Positions 37,749-42,393 of a stretch of 64,000 nucleotides of DNA are shown piece after piece. Origin of the DNA: Ottelia alismoides (Eukaryota; Streptophyta; Magnoliopsida; Alismatales; Hydrocharitaceae). Both the position numbers and the translations under genes were made by a program. Location of the stretch: contig JAZKJV010011400.1 of NCBI GenBank assembly GCA_037367405.1, forward strand, positions 7,810,501 through 7,874,500, read 5' to 3'. Numbering within the stretch: the first letter of the stretch is position 1; every line of letters starts with the position of its first letter. The notes beneath the pieces were generated by a model. It was not told where the DNA came from, did no database searches, and saw only the letters and a program-made list of their open reading frames with translations.

Positions 37749-38390
37749 TTAATCTTCGAGCTCTACTATCCAGTAGGCTTCGCTGATGAACTTGGACCAG
37801 CTCTTTACGCGATTCATTCGATCGGCGTAGATCGGCTTCCAAGCTGGACGCACTGGCTCCTTGCGAAGCTTCATGTGCGCCTGAGCCGGAGTACGGTCTG
37901 CCTTTCGCGAATTGCAGTCGATACAAGCCAATACGCAGTTCGTCCAAGTCGACTGTCCACCTTGAGCACGCGGAACAACGTGGTCAATCGTGAGCTCTTC
38001 GCTGCCAGGCTGCTTTCCACAGTATTGGCAGGTCATCTTGTCACGCTTGAAAACGTTTCTGCGGCTGAAGGTAACCTTCTGCGTCGGCATCGCATCGAAC
38101 TTAGTCAATGCAATGACCTCCGGGATACGGATACGCTGGCGTACCGACTGGATGAACGGCTCGTCTCGATCCGGTACCATTCGGCTCCAGTCGCTCCAGT
38201 CATACAACTGGTAATCGATCGGGTCGACAATCTTGGCCGAATCGTTCCACAGCATGATCAAGGCACGCGCAACCGTCGCCACGTTGATCGGCTGCCAGTT
38301 ACGGTTCAGCACCAACGTTGGACGCTGAAGCGTTGGACTCAGGCCGATGGGCATGTTGTAGTTGTCGAGGGTTGCTGCGATAGTGCTCAT
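37749..38390 (-). CDS. HNH endonuclease family protein
   Basis: 213 residues. The N-terminal half (PTLVLNRNWQPINVATVARALIMLW) and C-terminal HNH region (KRDKMTCQYCGKQPGSEELTIDHVVPRAQGGQSTWTNCVLACIDCNSRKADRTP) match the common bacterial and phage HNH protein with CxxC...CxxC zinc sites and the D-H-V catalytic core. Substrate unknown; DNA nicking or cleavage is the family activity. It sits between two Y RNAs (B, C) and tRNA-Trp/tRNA-Thr/Y RNA E on the same strand, so it is probably co-transcribed with them. Phage packaging usually places HNH genes by the terminase; this location is unusual. Confidence 0.88.
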   Translation of the reverse strand: MSTIAATLDNYNMPIGLSPTLQRPTLVLNRNWQPINVATVARALIMLWNDSAKIVDPIDYQLYDWSDWSRMVPDRDEPFIQSVRQRIRIPEVIALTKFDAMPTQKVTFSRRNVFKRDKMTCQYCGKQPGSEELTIDHVVPRAQGGQSTWTNCVLACIDCNSRKADRTPAQAHMKLRKEPVRPAWKPIYADRMNRVKSWSKFISEAYWIVELED

Positions 38391-38483
38391 GCTTATTCCA
38401 TGGACGGCGTCCGTTATAATGGGTTTGCGAAACGTCAGTTACAAGAACAGCTCTCGCGTTCTTTGGTTCAGTGAAAATGAAAA

Positions 38484-38629
38484 AACACTTAACGAAGTTG
38501 TGACCAGAGATATTCCCTCGACGGACGCAATGCGACCGCCAAGGTTCCGGCCCATTGTTAAATCAACGAGTGGACCGGGCGGGAATCGAACCTGCTAAAC
38601 CATGTACTCCAAATCGGCAGTCAAATATT
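38484..38629 (-). ncRNA. Y-RNA-like RNA C (long form)
   Basis: 146 nt. Closing helix AATATTTGAC/GTTAAGTGTT (10 bp with G-U pairs). The internal loop has TGCC opposite CAACTTC; GATTTGGAG can pair with CTCTGGTC. A T arm (GCAGG-TTCGATT-CCCGC, one mismatch) leads to CCGGTCC, which pairs with GGGCCGG 18 nt later, as an acceptor stem with an enlarged loop. The D arm that should follow is degenerate. It follows Y RNA B by 7 nt. Confidence 0.65.
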
Positions 38630-38636
38630 GTTTCAA

Positions 38637-38785
38637 AACGATCGACGAAGTTATGTGTCAGAGGATTTACGGCGTTCTACCATTGAACTACGGCGCAATG
38701 ATCTAAATCAAAGTCGCGCCGGTGGGATTCGAACCCACGACATCCGGCTCCTGAAGCATGTACTCCAACTCGGCAGTCGATCGTT
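38637..38785 (-). ncRNA. Y-RNA-like RNA B (long form)
   Basis: 149 nt. Closing helix AACGATCGAC/GTCGATCGTT is 10 bp and perfect. Internal loop TGCC opposite ACTTC; the box reads GGAGTACATG. Permuted tRNA module: T arm GTGGG-TTCGAAT-CCCAC, acceptor CGGCGCG pairing with TGCGCCG across a 17-nt loop, then a D arm GTTC-AATGGTA-GAAC. CAGGA and CGG after the box can pair with TCCTCTG and CCG after the D arm. It lies 22 nt downstream of tRNA-Ser(GGA), the last gene of the main array. Confidence 0.78.
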
Positions 38786-38807
38786 GTCTCCAATGTTTCT
38801 ATCGCAG

Positions 38808-38897
38808 CGGAAGGAGAGGGAGTCGAACCCTCAAGGCTTGTCATGCAAGCTCGGCCGGCTTCCAACCGGGTCCCGTCGCCATTCGGTTTGCCCTTCC
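38808..38897 (-). tRNA. tRNA-Ser (GGA)
   Basis: Acceptor GGAAGGG/TCCTTCC, anticodon loop TTGGAAG, long variable arm (GCTTG/CAAGC), T arm GAGGG-TTCGACT-CCCTC, discriminator G. Last tRNA of the main array, next to Y RNA B. Confidence 0.92.
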
Positions 38898-38911
38898 GTT
38901 ATGTGTTTCAG

Positions 38912-38983
38912 TAGCTCGACCAGGAATCGAACCTGGAACTTCTCGTTAGAAGCGAGAGATGATGTCCGCTTCACCATCGAGCC
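38912..38983 (-). tRNA. tRNA-Arg (TCT)
   Basis: Acceptor GGCTCGA/TCGAGCT, anticodon stem TCTCG/CGAGA with loop CTTCTAA, T arm CCAGG-TTCGATT-CCTGG, discriminator A. Confidence 0.92.
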
Positions 38984-39018
38984 GTATCATCTTTGAAAAA
39001 TCGGTTGAGCCAACGAAG

Positions 39019-39103
39019 CGGAAGGCAAGGGAGTCGAACCCTCATCTCTTTACGAGAACTGCGTTAGCAGTGCAGCCCAGCAAACCGTATCTGGCTACCT
39101 TCC
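39019..39103 (-). tRNA. tRNA-Ser (GCT)
   Basis: Acceptor GGAAGGT/GCCTTCC, anticodon loop CTGCTAA, long variable arm (TCTC/GAGA), T arm GAGGG-TTCGACT-CCCTT, discriminator G. Confidence 0.92.
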
Positions 39104-39115
39104 ATGGGTTTCAAG

Positions 39116-39186
39116 TGGAGTCACCGAGATTCGAACTCGGGGCCTTGCCATGCCATGGCGATGTCTTCCCGCTGGACCATGCCCCC
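39116..39186 (-). tRNA. tRNA-Ala (GGC), divergent
   Basis: Acceptor GGGGGCA/TGACTCC has one G-A mismatch and a G-U; the anticodon stem has one mismatch; loop ATGGCAT gives GGC. T arm CCGAG-TTCGAAT-CTCGG is perfect, discriminator A. Shortened D stem (GTC/GAC). Confidence 0.75.
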
Positions 39187-39197
39187 GTTTTAAAAAG

Positions 39198-39268
39198 AGG
39201 TTCATTCGAGAATCGAACTCGATCTTCGTTCTTACCAAGAACGCGTGCTCCCGGAACACTTACAAACC
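39198..39268 (-). tRNA. tRNA-Thr (GGT)
   Basis: Acceptor GGTTTGT/ATGAACC with two G-U pairs, anticodon stem CGTTC/GAACG, loop TTGGTAA, T arm TCGAG-TTCGATT-CTCGA, discriminator T. Confidence 0.9.
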
Positions 39269-39279
39269 ATTACTACCAG

Positions 39280-39352
39280 TGATCGCGGAAGGAATCGAAC
39301 CTTCGGTTTCCTGCGTGTCATGCAGGTGTCTTAGCCGCTGGACCACGCGATC
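39280..39352 (-). tRNA. tRNA-Val (GAC)
   Basis: Acceptor GATCGCG/CGCGATC perfect, anticodon stem CCTGC/GCAGG, loop ATGACAC, T arm GAAGG-TTCGATT-CCTTC, discriminator A. Confidence 0.92.
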
Positions 39353-39363
39353 ATCAAACAAGG

Positions 39364-39439
39364 TGGTTGAGACAGGAGTCGAACCTGCAAAATCACTTGG
39401 CTCTCGACCAAGTCGCTTTTCCGGTTTGCGTACTCAACC
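39364..39439 (-). tRNA. tRNA-Leu (GAG), class I fold, C33
   Basis: Acceptor GGTTGAG/CTCAACC perfect; anticodon stem CTTGG/CCAAG with loop TCGAGAG, so position 33 is C instead of the near-universal U. The variable loop is only TGATTTT, not the long arm expected of bacterial tRNA-Leu. Discriminator A. The decoding assignment rests on anticodon position alone. Confidence 0.72.
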
Positions 39440-39446
39440 ATATAAA

Positions 39447-39515
39447 TGGCGGGTCCAGGAGTCGCACCTGGCAGTCCGAGCTTATGAGGCTCAGATGAGC
39501 ACTAGCCCACCCGCA
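39447..39515 (-). tRNA. tRNA-Met (CAT), 1:72 mismatch
   Basis: Anticodon loop CTCATAA; stem TGAGC/GCTCG. Acceptor TGCGGGT/ACCCGCC has a T-C mismatch at 1:72, an initiator-like trait, but the three consecutive G-C pairs of an initiator anticodon stem are missing. T loop TGCGACT. A CAT anticodon could also be an Ile2 tRNA. Confidence 0.82.
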
Positions 39516-39517
39516 AG

Positions 39518-39585
39518 TTGCAAGCCCCGGAATCGAACCGGGTTACCGACCTTATGAAAGTCAGCTCAGTCCCAACTAGCCTGCA
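39518..39585 (-). tRNA. tRNA-Met (CAT), second copy
   Basis: Acceptor TGCAGGC/GCTTGCA with T1-A72, anticodon loop TTCATAA, T arm CCCGG-TTCGATT-CCGGG, discriminator A. Only 2 nt separate it from the other CAT tRNA. Elongator Met or Ile2. Confidence 0.85.
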
Positions 39586-39592
39586 ATGTAAG

Positions 39593-39675
39593 TCACGAAG
39601 AGGAGAATCGAACTCCTACGCCTTGATGGCACGACGTTCTGAGCGTCGCGTGTCTACCAGTTCCACCACATCGTG
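39593..39675 (-). tRNA. tRNA-Leu (CAG), class II
   Basis: The only Leu tRNA in the set with a long variable arm (TGCC/GGCG). Anticodon stem CGACG/CGTCG, loop CTCAGAA. Acceptor CACGATG/CTTCGTG has one T-T mismatch. Discriminator A. Confidence 0.88.
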
Positions 39676-39684
39676 ATTACGAAG

Positions 39685-39758
39685 TGACTCGGACCGGAAT
39701 CGAACCGGTGAACGCCAGCTTGAGGGGCTGACTGCAAATACCAACATCGCACCGAGCC
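39685..39758 (-). tRNA. tRNA-Glu (CTC), C33
   Basis: Acceptor GGCTCGG/CCGAGTC, anticodon stem TCAGC/GCTGG with loop CCCTCAA, giving CTC at 34-36 and C at 33. T arm ACCGG-TTCGATT-CCGGT perfect, discriminator A. Confidence 0.78.
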
Positions 39759-39771
39759 ATGTTCACATCAG

Positions 39772-39856
39772 TGGGCCGAGAAGGAATCGAACCTACATTG
39801 CTCATCGAGGAGCGACTGCTTTACGGACAGCTTGGACTCCCAAGTCCAATCGACCC
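39772..39856 (-). tRNA. tRNA-Tyr (GTA), class II, C33
   Basis: Acceptor GGGTCGA/TCGGCCC, loop CCGTAAA (C33, anticodon GTA), long variable arm GCTC-CTCGAT-GAGC as expected of bacterial tRNA-Tyr. T stem has one T-T mismatch. Discriminator A. Confidence 0.85.
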
Positions 39857-39870
39857 AAGTAACTATTGAG

Positions 39871-39944
39871 TGACGCAGGCGGGATTCGAACCAGCAATCG
39901 CGAAGGTTTAAGCTTCGCCGCTGTACCAGTTCGCGTACCACGTC
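39871..39944 (-). tRNA. tRNA-Leu (TAA), class I fold
   Basis: Acceptor GACGTGG/CTGCGTC with two G-U pairs, anticodon stem CGAAG/CTTCG, loop CTTAAAC. The variable loop is only CGATT. T stem GCTGG/CCCGC has one mismatch. Discriminator A. Confidence 0.8.
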
Positions 39945-39953
39945 ATGCACTAG

Positions 39954-40027
39954 TGGTGAGGGTGGGACTCGAACCCACAAACACTGAGGTTTGAGCTCAG
40001 CCGCTATGCCAATTAGCGCACCACACC
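39954..40027 (-). tRNA. tRNA-Leu (CAA), class I fold
   Basis: Acceptor GGTGTGG/CCTCACC with one T-T mismatch, anticodon stem CTGAG/CTCAG, loop CTCAAAC, variable loop TGTTT, T arm GTGGG-TTCGAGT-CCCAC. Discriminator A. Confidence 0.82.
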
Positions 40028-40038
40028 ATATTGCCAAG

Positions 40039-40111
40039 TAGCTCGCCAAGGAATCGAACCTTGTCTAACAGTTTCGAAGACTGTCGTGCGAATCCAACAC
40101 ACTCGCAAGCC
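40039..40111 (-). tRNA. tRNA-Arg (TCG)
   Basis: Acceptor GGCTTGC/GCGAGCT, anticodon stem ACAGT/ACTGT, loop CTTCGAA, T arm CAAGG-TTCGATT-CCTTG, discriminator A. Confidence 0.92.
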
Positions 40112-40125
40112 ATGTTGTTCATCAG

Positions 40126-40198
40126 TGTCCATGTCAGGAATCGAACCTGATCTTCGACCTTCGCAGGGTCGCGTGCGTATCCACTACACTTCACAGAC
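40126..40198 (-). tRNA. tRNA-Arg (GCG)
   Basis: Acceptor GTCTGTG/CATGGAC, anticodon stem CGACC/GGTCG, loop CTGCGAA, T arm TCAGG-TTCGATT-CCTGA. GCG is unusual: most bacteria read CGU/CGC with ACG modified to ICG. Confidence 0.9.
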
Positions 40199-40211
40199 AT
40201 TTTTTACCTAG

Positions 40212-40284
40212 TGGTGCAGGTGGGATTCGAACCCACAAACACTTGTTCCTAAGACAAGTCGCTCAGCCGTTGGCGTACCACACC
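40212..40284 (-). tRNA. tRNA-Leu (TAG), class I fold
   Basis: Acceptor GGTGTGG/CTGCACC with two G-U pairs, anticodon stem CTTGT/ACAAG, loop CTTAGGA, variable loop TGTTT. The 5' acceptor strand and T arm are nearly identical to the CAA tRNA, suggesting duplication. Discriminator A. Confidence 0.82.
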
Positions 40285-40294
40285 ATCCTTTGAG

Positions 40295-40365
40295 AGACGC
40301 TATTGAGATTCGAACTCAAGGCAACATGTTTTGCAGACATGTCCCGCACCAAGCGGAGTAGCGCC
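40295..40365 (-). tRNA. tRNA-Cys (GCA)
   Basis: Acceptor GGCGCTA/TAGCGTC, anticodon stem CATGT/ACATG, loop CTGCAAA, T arm TTGAG-TTCGAAT-CTCAA, discriminator T as in other bacterial tRNA-Cys. Confidence 0.92.
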
Positions 40366-40376
40366 ATTTCAATGAG

Positions 40377-40449
40377 TAGTCCTGGACGGACTCGAACCGT
40401 CGATCGACTGGGTGTAAACCAGGTGCCTTCGCCGCTGGGCCACAGGACT
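40377..40449 (-). tRNA. tRNA-Val (TAC)
   Basis: Acceptor AGTCCTG/CAGGACT perfect, anticodon loop TTTACAC, T arm GACGG-TTCGAGT-CCGTC, discriminator A. One mismatch at the top of the anticodon stem. Confidence 0.9.
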
Positions 40450-40466
40450 ATTTGTTTCAATCAAAG

Positions 40467-40550
40467 CGGAAGACCAGGGACTCGAACCCCGAAGCGTGAT
40501 TAGCGCCAGCTGTATTCAAGACAGCGTCCTCATCCAGCCGGATGTCTTCC
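40467..40550 (-). tRNA. tRNA-Ser (TGA)
   Basis: Acceptor GGAAGAC/GTCTTCC perfect, anticodon stem GCTGT/ACAGC, loop CTTGAAT, long variable arm, discriminator G. Confidence 0.93.
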
Positions 40551-40561
40551 ATACAAATAAG

Positions 40562-40634
40562 CGCCCTTGACGAGGATCGAACTCGCCGCGACTTGATCGA
40601 CAGTCAAGCTCCACCACCAGATGGATTCAAGGGC
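40562..40634 (-). tRNA. tRNA-Asp (GTC)
   Basis: Acceptor GCCCTTG/CAAGGGC perfect, anticodon stem CTTGA/TCAAG, loop CTGTCGA, T arm GCGAG-TTCGATC-CTCGT, discriminator G. Confidence 0.93.
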
Positions 40635-40647
40635 TTCATTGTTAAAG

Positions 40648-40720
40648 GGTGACCGATCGGAATTGAACCGACATAAACTTGGTTCACAGCCAAGTTCCTG
40701 CACCAATACAGGACGGCCAC
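40648..40720 (-). tRNA. tRNA-His (GTG)
   Basis: Acceptor GTGGCCG/CGGTCAC, anticodon stem CTTGG/CCAAG, loop CTGTGAA, T loop TTCAATT, discriminator C as required for His. The base before position 1 is T, so the G-1 that normally pairs with C73 is not encoded. Confidence 0.88.
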
Positions 40721-40722
40721 AG

Positions 40723-40797
40723 CACCGGAGGCAGGAATCGAACCTGCGAGCTTCTGGTTCAGAGCCAGACGCAACGACCAACAGTTGCTACTCCGGA
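40723..40797 (-). tRNA. tRNA-Gln (CTG)
   Basis: Anticodon stem TCTGG/CCAGA, loop CTCTGAA, T arm GCAGG-TTCGATT-CCTGC, discriminator G. Acceptor TCCGGAG/CTCCGGT has a T-T mismatch at 1:72; a weak first pair fits glutaminyl-tRNA synthetase recognition. Confidence 0.9.
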
Positions 40798-40817
40798 GTA
40801 TTGATTTGTTCTTCAAA

Positions 40818-40889
40818 CGCGGGCGGGAGGAGTCGAACCTCCATAGAGCTGCTTCAAAGACAGCTGACTTACCATTAGTCAACACCCGA
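40818..40889 (-). tRNA. tRNA-Gln (TTG)
   Basis: Anticodon stem GCTGT/GCAGC, loop CTTTGAA, T arm GGAGG-TTCGACT-CCTCC, discriminator G. Acceptor TCGGGTG/CGCCCGC has a T-C mismatch at 1:72, like the other Gln tRNA here. Confidence 0.9.
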
Positions 40890-40890
40890 G

Positions 40891-40962
40891 AGTGCCATGT
40901 CGGAGTCGAACCGACCTGACCGGATTGGAAGTCCAGGACCTTTGCCGCTCGGCCAATGGCAC
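40891..40962 (-). tRNA. tRNA-Gly (TCC)
   Basis: Acceptor GTGCCAT/ATGGCAC perfect, anticodon stem CTGGA/TCCGG, loop CTTCCAA, T arm GTCGG-TTCGACT-CCGAC, discriminator T. One nucleotide separates it from tRNA-Gln(TTG). Confidence 0.93.
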
Positions 40963-40979
40963 ATTCATCTAACACAAGG

Positions 40980-41064
40980 CGGAAGGAGCGAGAGTTGAAC
41001 TCGCAAGGCTTTAACGCTCGCTCCGCTTCGAACGGAGTGCCGTCGCCAATCGGCTTGCCCTTCC
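40980..41064 (-). tRNA. tRNA-Ser (CGA)
   Basis: Acceptor GGAAGGG/TCCTTCC, anticodon stem CTCCG/CGGAG, loop TTCGAAG, long variable region, T loop TTCAACT, discriminator G. 5' half similar to tRNA-Ser(GGA). Confidence 0.92.
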
Positions 41065-41075
41065 ACATAACGAAG

Positions 41076-41150
41076 CTCCGGCAGCAGGAATCGAACCTGC
41101 GTCTGGGCGATTAACAGTCGCCTTCCCGTACCAACACAGGACCCACCGGA
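41076..41150 (-). tRNA. tRNA-Asn (GTT), element-encoded
   Basis: Acceptor TCCGGTG/TGCCGGA, anticodon stem GGCGA/TCGCC, loop CTGTTAA, T arm GCAGG-TTCGATT-CCTGC, discriminator G. It differs in all stems from the chromosomal tRNA-Asn at 27982-28054. Confidence 0.93.
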
Positions 41151-41167
41151 ATATTTACAATTCATTT

Positions 41168-41392
41168 ATGGACACATCGCATCACATCGATGGAACAGTC
41201 GTCGATGCAAAATTTCGCACAGTCACAGTTGAAGCAGACAATGGCACGAGAATCACGGCCCTTGTTCCGCAGCGATGGTTTTCTGCCCGCGGTCGATTCG
41301 ATATGTGTGCAAGTTTGCCGGTTGGCATGCGAGTGCGCGTGCGTTTGCTCCTACCACCGAAGCAACATAGAGTGATCGACGTCATCGATTGA
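41168..41392 (+). CDS. Small OB-fold protein resembling translation initiation factor IF-1
   Basis: 74 residues on the strand opposite to the tRNAs, filling the 254-bp gap between tRNA-Asn and tRNA-Pro. IF-1 is ~72 residues and has the order G-T-V...F-x-V-E...N-G...T-A...G..V.V.L; this ORF reads HIDGTVVDAKFRTVTVEADNGTRITALV and then LPVGMRVRVRLLLPPKQHRVIDV, which fits that five-strand pattern. The loop between is longer and contains PQRWFSARGRF in place of the basic RKNYIRI-type stretch of IF-1. No Shine-Dalgarno is visible. Similarity is by eye; an unrelated S1/OB-like fold is possible. Confidence 0.55.
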   Translation: MDTSHHIDGTVVDAKFRTVTVEADNGTRITALVPQRWFSARGRFDMCASLPVGMRVRVRLLLPPKQHRVIDVID

Positions 41393-41404
41393 TCGATCCC
41401 TCAG

Positions 41405-41479
41405 TCAGGATGGTCGGATTTGAACCGACGATCTCGTGCTCCCGAAGCACGCGGAGTAGCCAGGCTTTCCCACACCCTG
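41405..41479 (-). tRNA. tRNA-Pro (CGG)
   Basis: Acceptor CAGGGTG/CATCCTG, anticodon stem CGTGC/GCACG, loop TTCGGGA, T arm GTCGG-TTCAAAT-CCGAC, discriminator A. Confidence 0.92.
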
Positions 41480-41489
41480 ATAACTGAAG

Positions 41490-41560
41490 AGCGCCTAGTG
41501 AGAATTGAACTCACGTTTTCTGCATGGCAAGCAGATGGGTTACCACTACACCATAGGCGC
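41490..41560 (-). tRNA. tRNA-Gly (GCC)
   Basis: Acceptor GCGCCTA/TAGGCGC perfect, anticodon stem TCTGC/GCAGA, loop TTGCCAT, T arm GTGAG-TTCAATT-CTCAC, discriminator T. Confidence 0.93.
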
Positions 41561-41596
41561 CTTGTTGTTGGCTCAACCAAATTGTCAAAGATCAAG

Positions 41597-41667
41597 AGCA
41601 CCGAGTGAGAATCGAACTCACGCAGCCGCTTTACGAAAGCGGTGTCATTCCACTAGACCATCAGTGC
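41597..41667 (-). tRNA. tRNA-Thr (CGT)
   Basis: Acceptor GCACTGA/TCGGTGC, anticodon stem CCGCT/AGCGG, loop TTCGTAA, T arm GTGAG-TTCGATT-CTCAC, discriminator T. Confidence 0.93.
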
Positions 41668-41679
41668 TTATTCATTCAG

Positions 41680-41752
41680 TGGGATCGGTGGGTATCGAAC
41701 CCACATCGGCCGGTTTAAGAGACCGGTGCATTACCATGTCTGCCACAATCCC
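41680..41752 (-). tRNA. tRNA-Lys (CTT)
   Basis: Acceptor GGGATTG/CGATCCC, anticodon stem CCGGT/ACCGG, loop CTCTTAA, T arm GTGGG-TTCGATA-CCCAC, discriminator A. Confidence 0.93.
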
Positions 41753-41770
41753 ATTTGTTTTGTCTTCCAG

Positions 41771-41843
41771 TCGGCGTGGAAGGAATCGAACCTTCTACTC
41801 ACGTCTTATAAGGACGCCGCTCTCACCACTGAGCTACACGCCG
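41771..41843 (-). tRNA. tRNA-Ile (TAT)
   Basis: Acceptor CGGCGTG/CACGCCG perfect, anticodon stem GCGTC/GACGT, loop CTTATAA, T arm GAAGG-TTCGATT-CCTTC, discriminator A. TAT is rare in bacteria, which normally read AUA with a lysidine-modified CAT tRNA. Confidence 0.92.
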
Positions 41844-41850
41844 TGATGAG

Positions 41851-41922
41851 TGAGGCCGGTGGGATTCGAACCCACGCTTTGCGGATTAAAAGTCCGCTGT
41901 GCTGCCGCTACACCACAACCTC
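41851..41922 (-). tRNA. tRNA-Lys (TTT)
   Basis: Acceptor GAGGTTG/CGGCCTC with U-G pairs, anticodon stem GCGGA/TCCGC, loop CTTTTAA, T arm GTGGG-TTCGAAT-CCCAC, discriminator A. Its 5' end overlaps the micro-ORF upstream. Confidence 0.92.
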
Positions 41923-41967
41923 ATGAATGGTTATGGCTATGCGTTTCAAGCGACTAAGTAATTGCAT
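41908..41967 (-). CDS. Micro-ORF with strong ribosome-binding site, overlapping tRNA-Lys
   Basis: Nineteen codons, MQLLSRLKRIAITIHEVVV. AAAGGAGA lies 8 nt before the ATG, a much better ribosome-binding site than most genes in this window have. The stop lies inside the D-arm region of tRNA-Lys(TTT), so the tRNA 5' end would be within a translated stretch. It could be a leader peptide or chance; nothing else explains the 74-nt gap here. Confidence 0.4.
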   Translation of the reverse strand: MQLLSRLKRIAITIHEVVV

Positions 41968-41996
41968 CGTGTTCTCCTTTAAGGTTTGTTGTTTAG

Positions 41997-42067
41997 TGGT
42001 AGCCCTGAGAATTGAACTCAGCGCGATCCGCTTATCAGACGGATATGGGCTCCAGCCCTCGACTACC
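41997..42067 (-). tRNA. tRNA-Ile (GAT)
   Basis: Acceptor GGTAGTC/GGCTACC, anticodon stem TCCGT/GCGGA, loop CTGATAA, T arm CTGAG-TTCAATT-CTCAG, discriminator A. Confidence 0.92.
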
Positions 42068-42077
42068 ATCTCATCAG

Positions 42078-42149
42078 TCGGGTGTGTCGGAATCGAACCG
42101 CTCTCGATCGCCCCAAACGACCTGTGCCAGCCATTACACTTCACGCCCG
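42078..42149 (-). tRNA. tRNA-Pro (TGG), divergent
   Basis: Anticodon loop TTTGGGG, stem GGTCG/CGATC. Acceptor CGGGCGT/ACACCCG has one C-A mismatch and the T stem has only three pairs (AGCGG/CCGAC). Discriminator A. Confidence 0.78.
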
Positions 42150-42165
42150 ATAGTTGTTATGTCAG

Positions 42166-42234
42166 TGGACAAGCAGGGAATCGAACCCTGTCACCTTGAT
42201 TGCAAATCAAAGCCCCGTTCCTACGGACAAGCCC
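42166..42234 (-). tRNA. tRNA-Ala (TGC), divergent
   Basis: Anticodon stem TTTGA/TCAAG, loop TTTGCAA, T arm CAGGG-TTCGATT-CCCTG perfect. Acceptor GGGCTTG/CTTGTCC has two T-T mismatches in the lower half. Discriminator A. Confidence 0.78.
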
Positions 42235-42248
42235 ATTAGTTATGTCAG

Positions 42249-42321
42249 TGACTCGTGTGGGATTTGAACCCGACCTAGCTGGCTTGAAAGACCAGTGACC
42301 TCACCAGAAGTCGAACGAGCC
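42249..42321 (-). tRNA. tRNA-Glu (TTC)
   Basis: Acceptor GGCTCGT/ACGAGTC, anticodon stem CTGGT/GCCAG, loop CTTTCAA. The T stem TCGGG/CCCAC pairs only at its inner three positions. Discriminator A. Confidence 0.85.
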
Positions 42322-42338
42322 GTTGTTGGTTGTGTAGG

Positions 42339-42388
42339 TGCGCACCTCTAGCGCAGTTGTTCTCATGTGATTTTTTGCCAGGTGCGCA
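42339..42388. other. Unexplained stem-loop inside the tRNA array
   Basis: TGCGCACCT (42339-42347) pairs perfectly with AGGTGCGCA (42380-42388) around a 32-nt loop; AGGTGCGCACCT at 42336-42347 is also a perfect palindrome. It fills the 72-nt gap between tRNA-Glu and tRNA-Phe. No T or D arm is visible, so it is not called a tRNA. Confidence 0.5.
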
Positions 42389-42393
42389 TCCAG

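Noticed and set aside
37324..38785. Permuted tRNA genes needing circular processing, as in red algae
   Set aside because: The acceptor stem of A is sealed by a GNRA tetraloop, the ends form a long helix with a shared motif, and a Ro60 gene is adjacent; Y RNA is the simpler reading.
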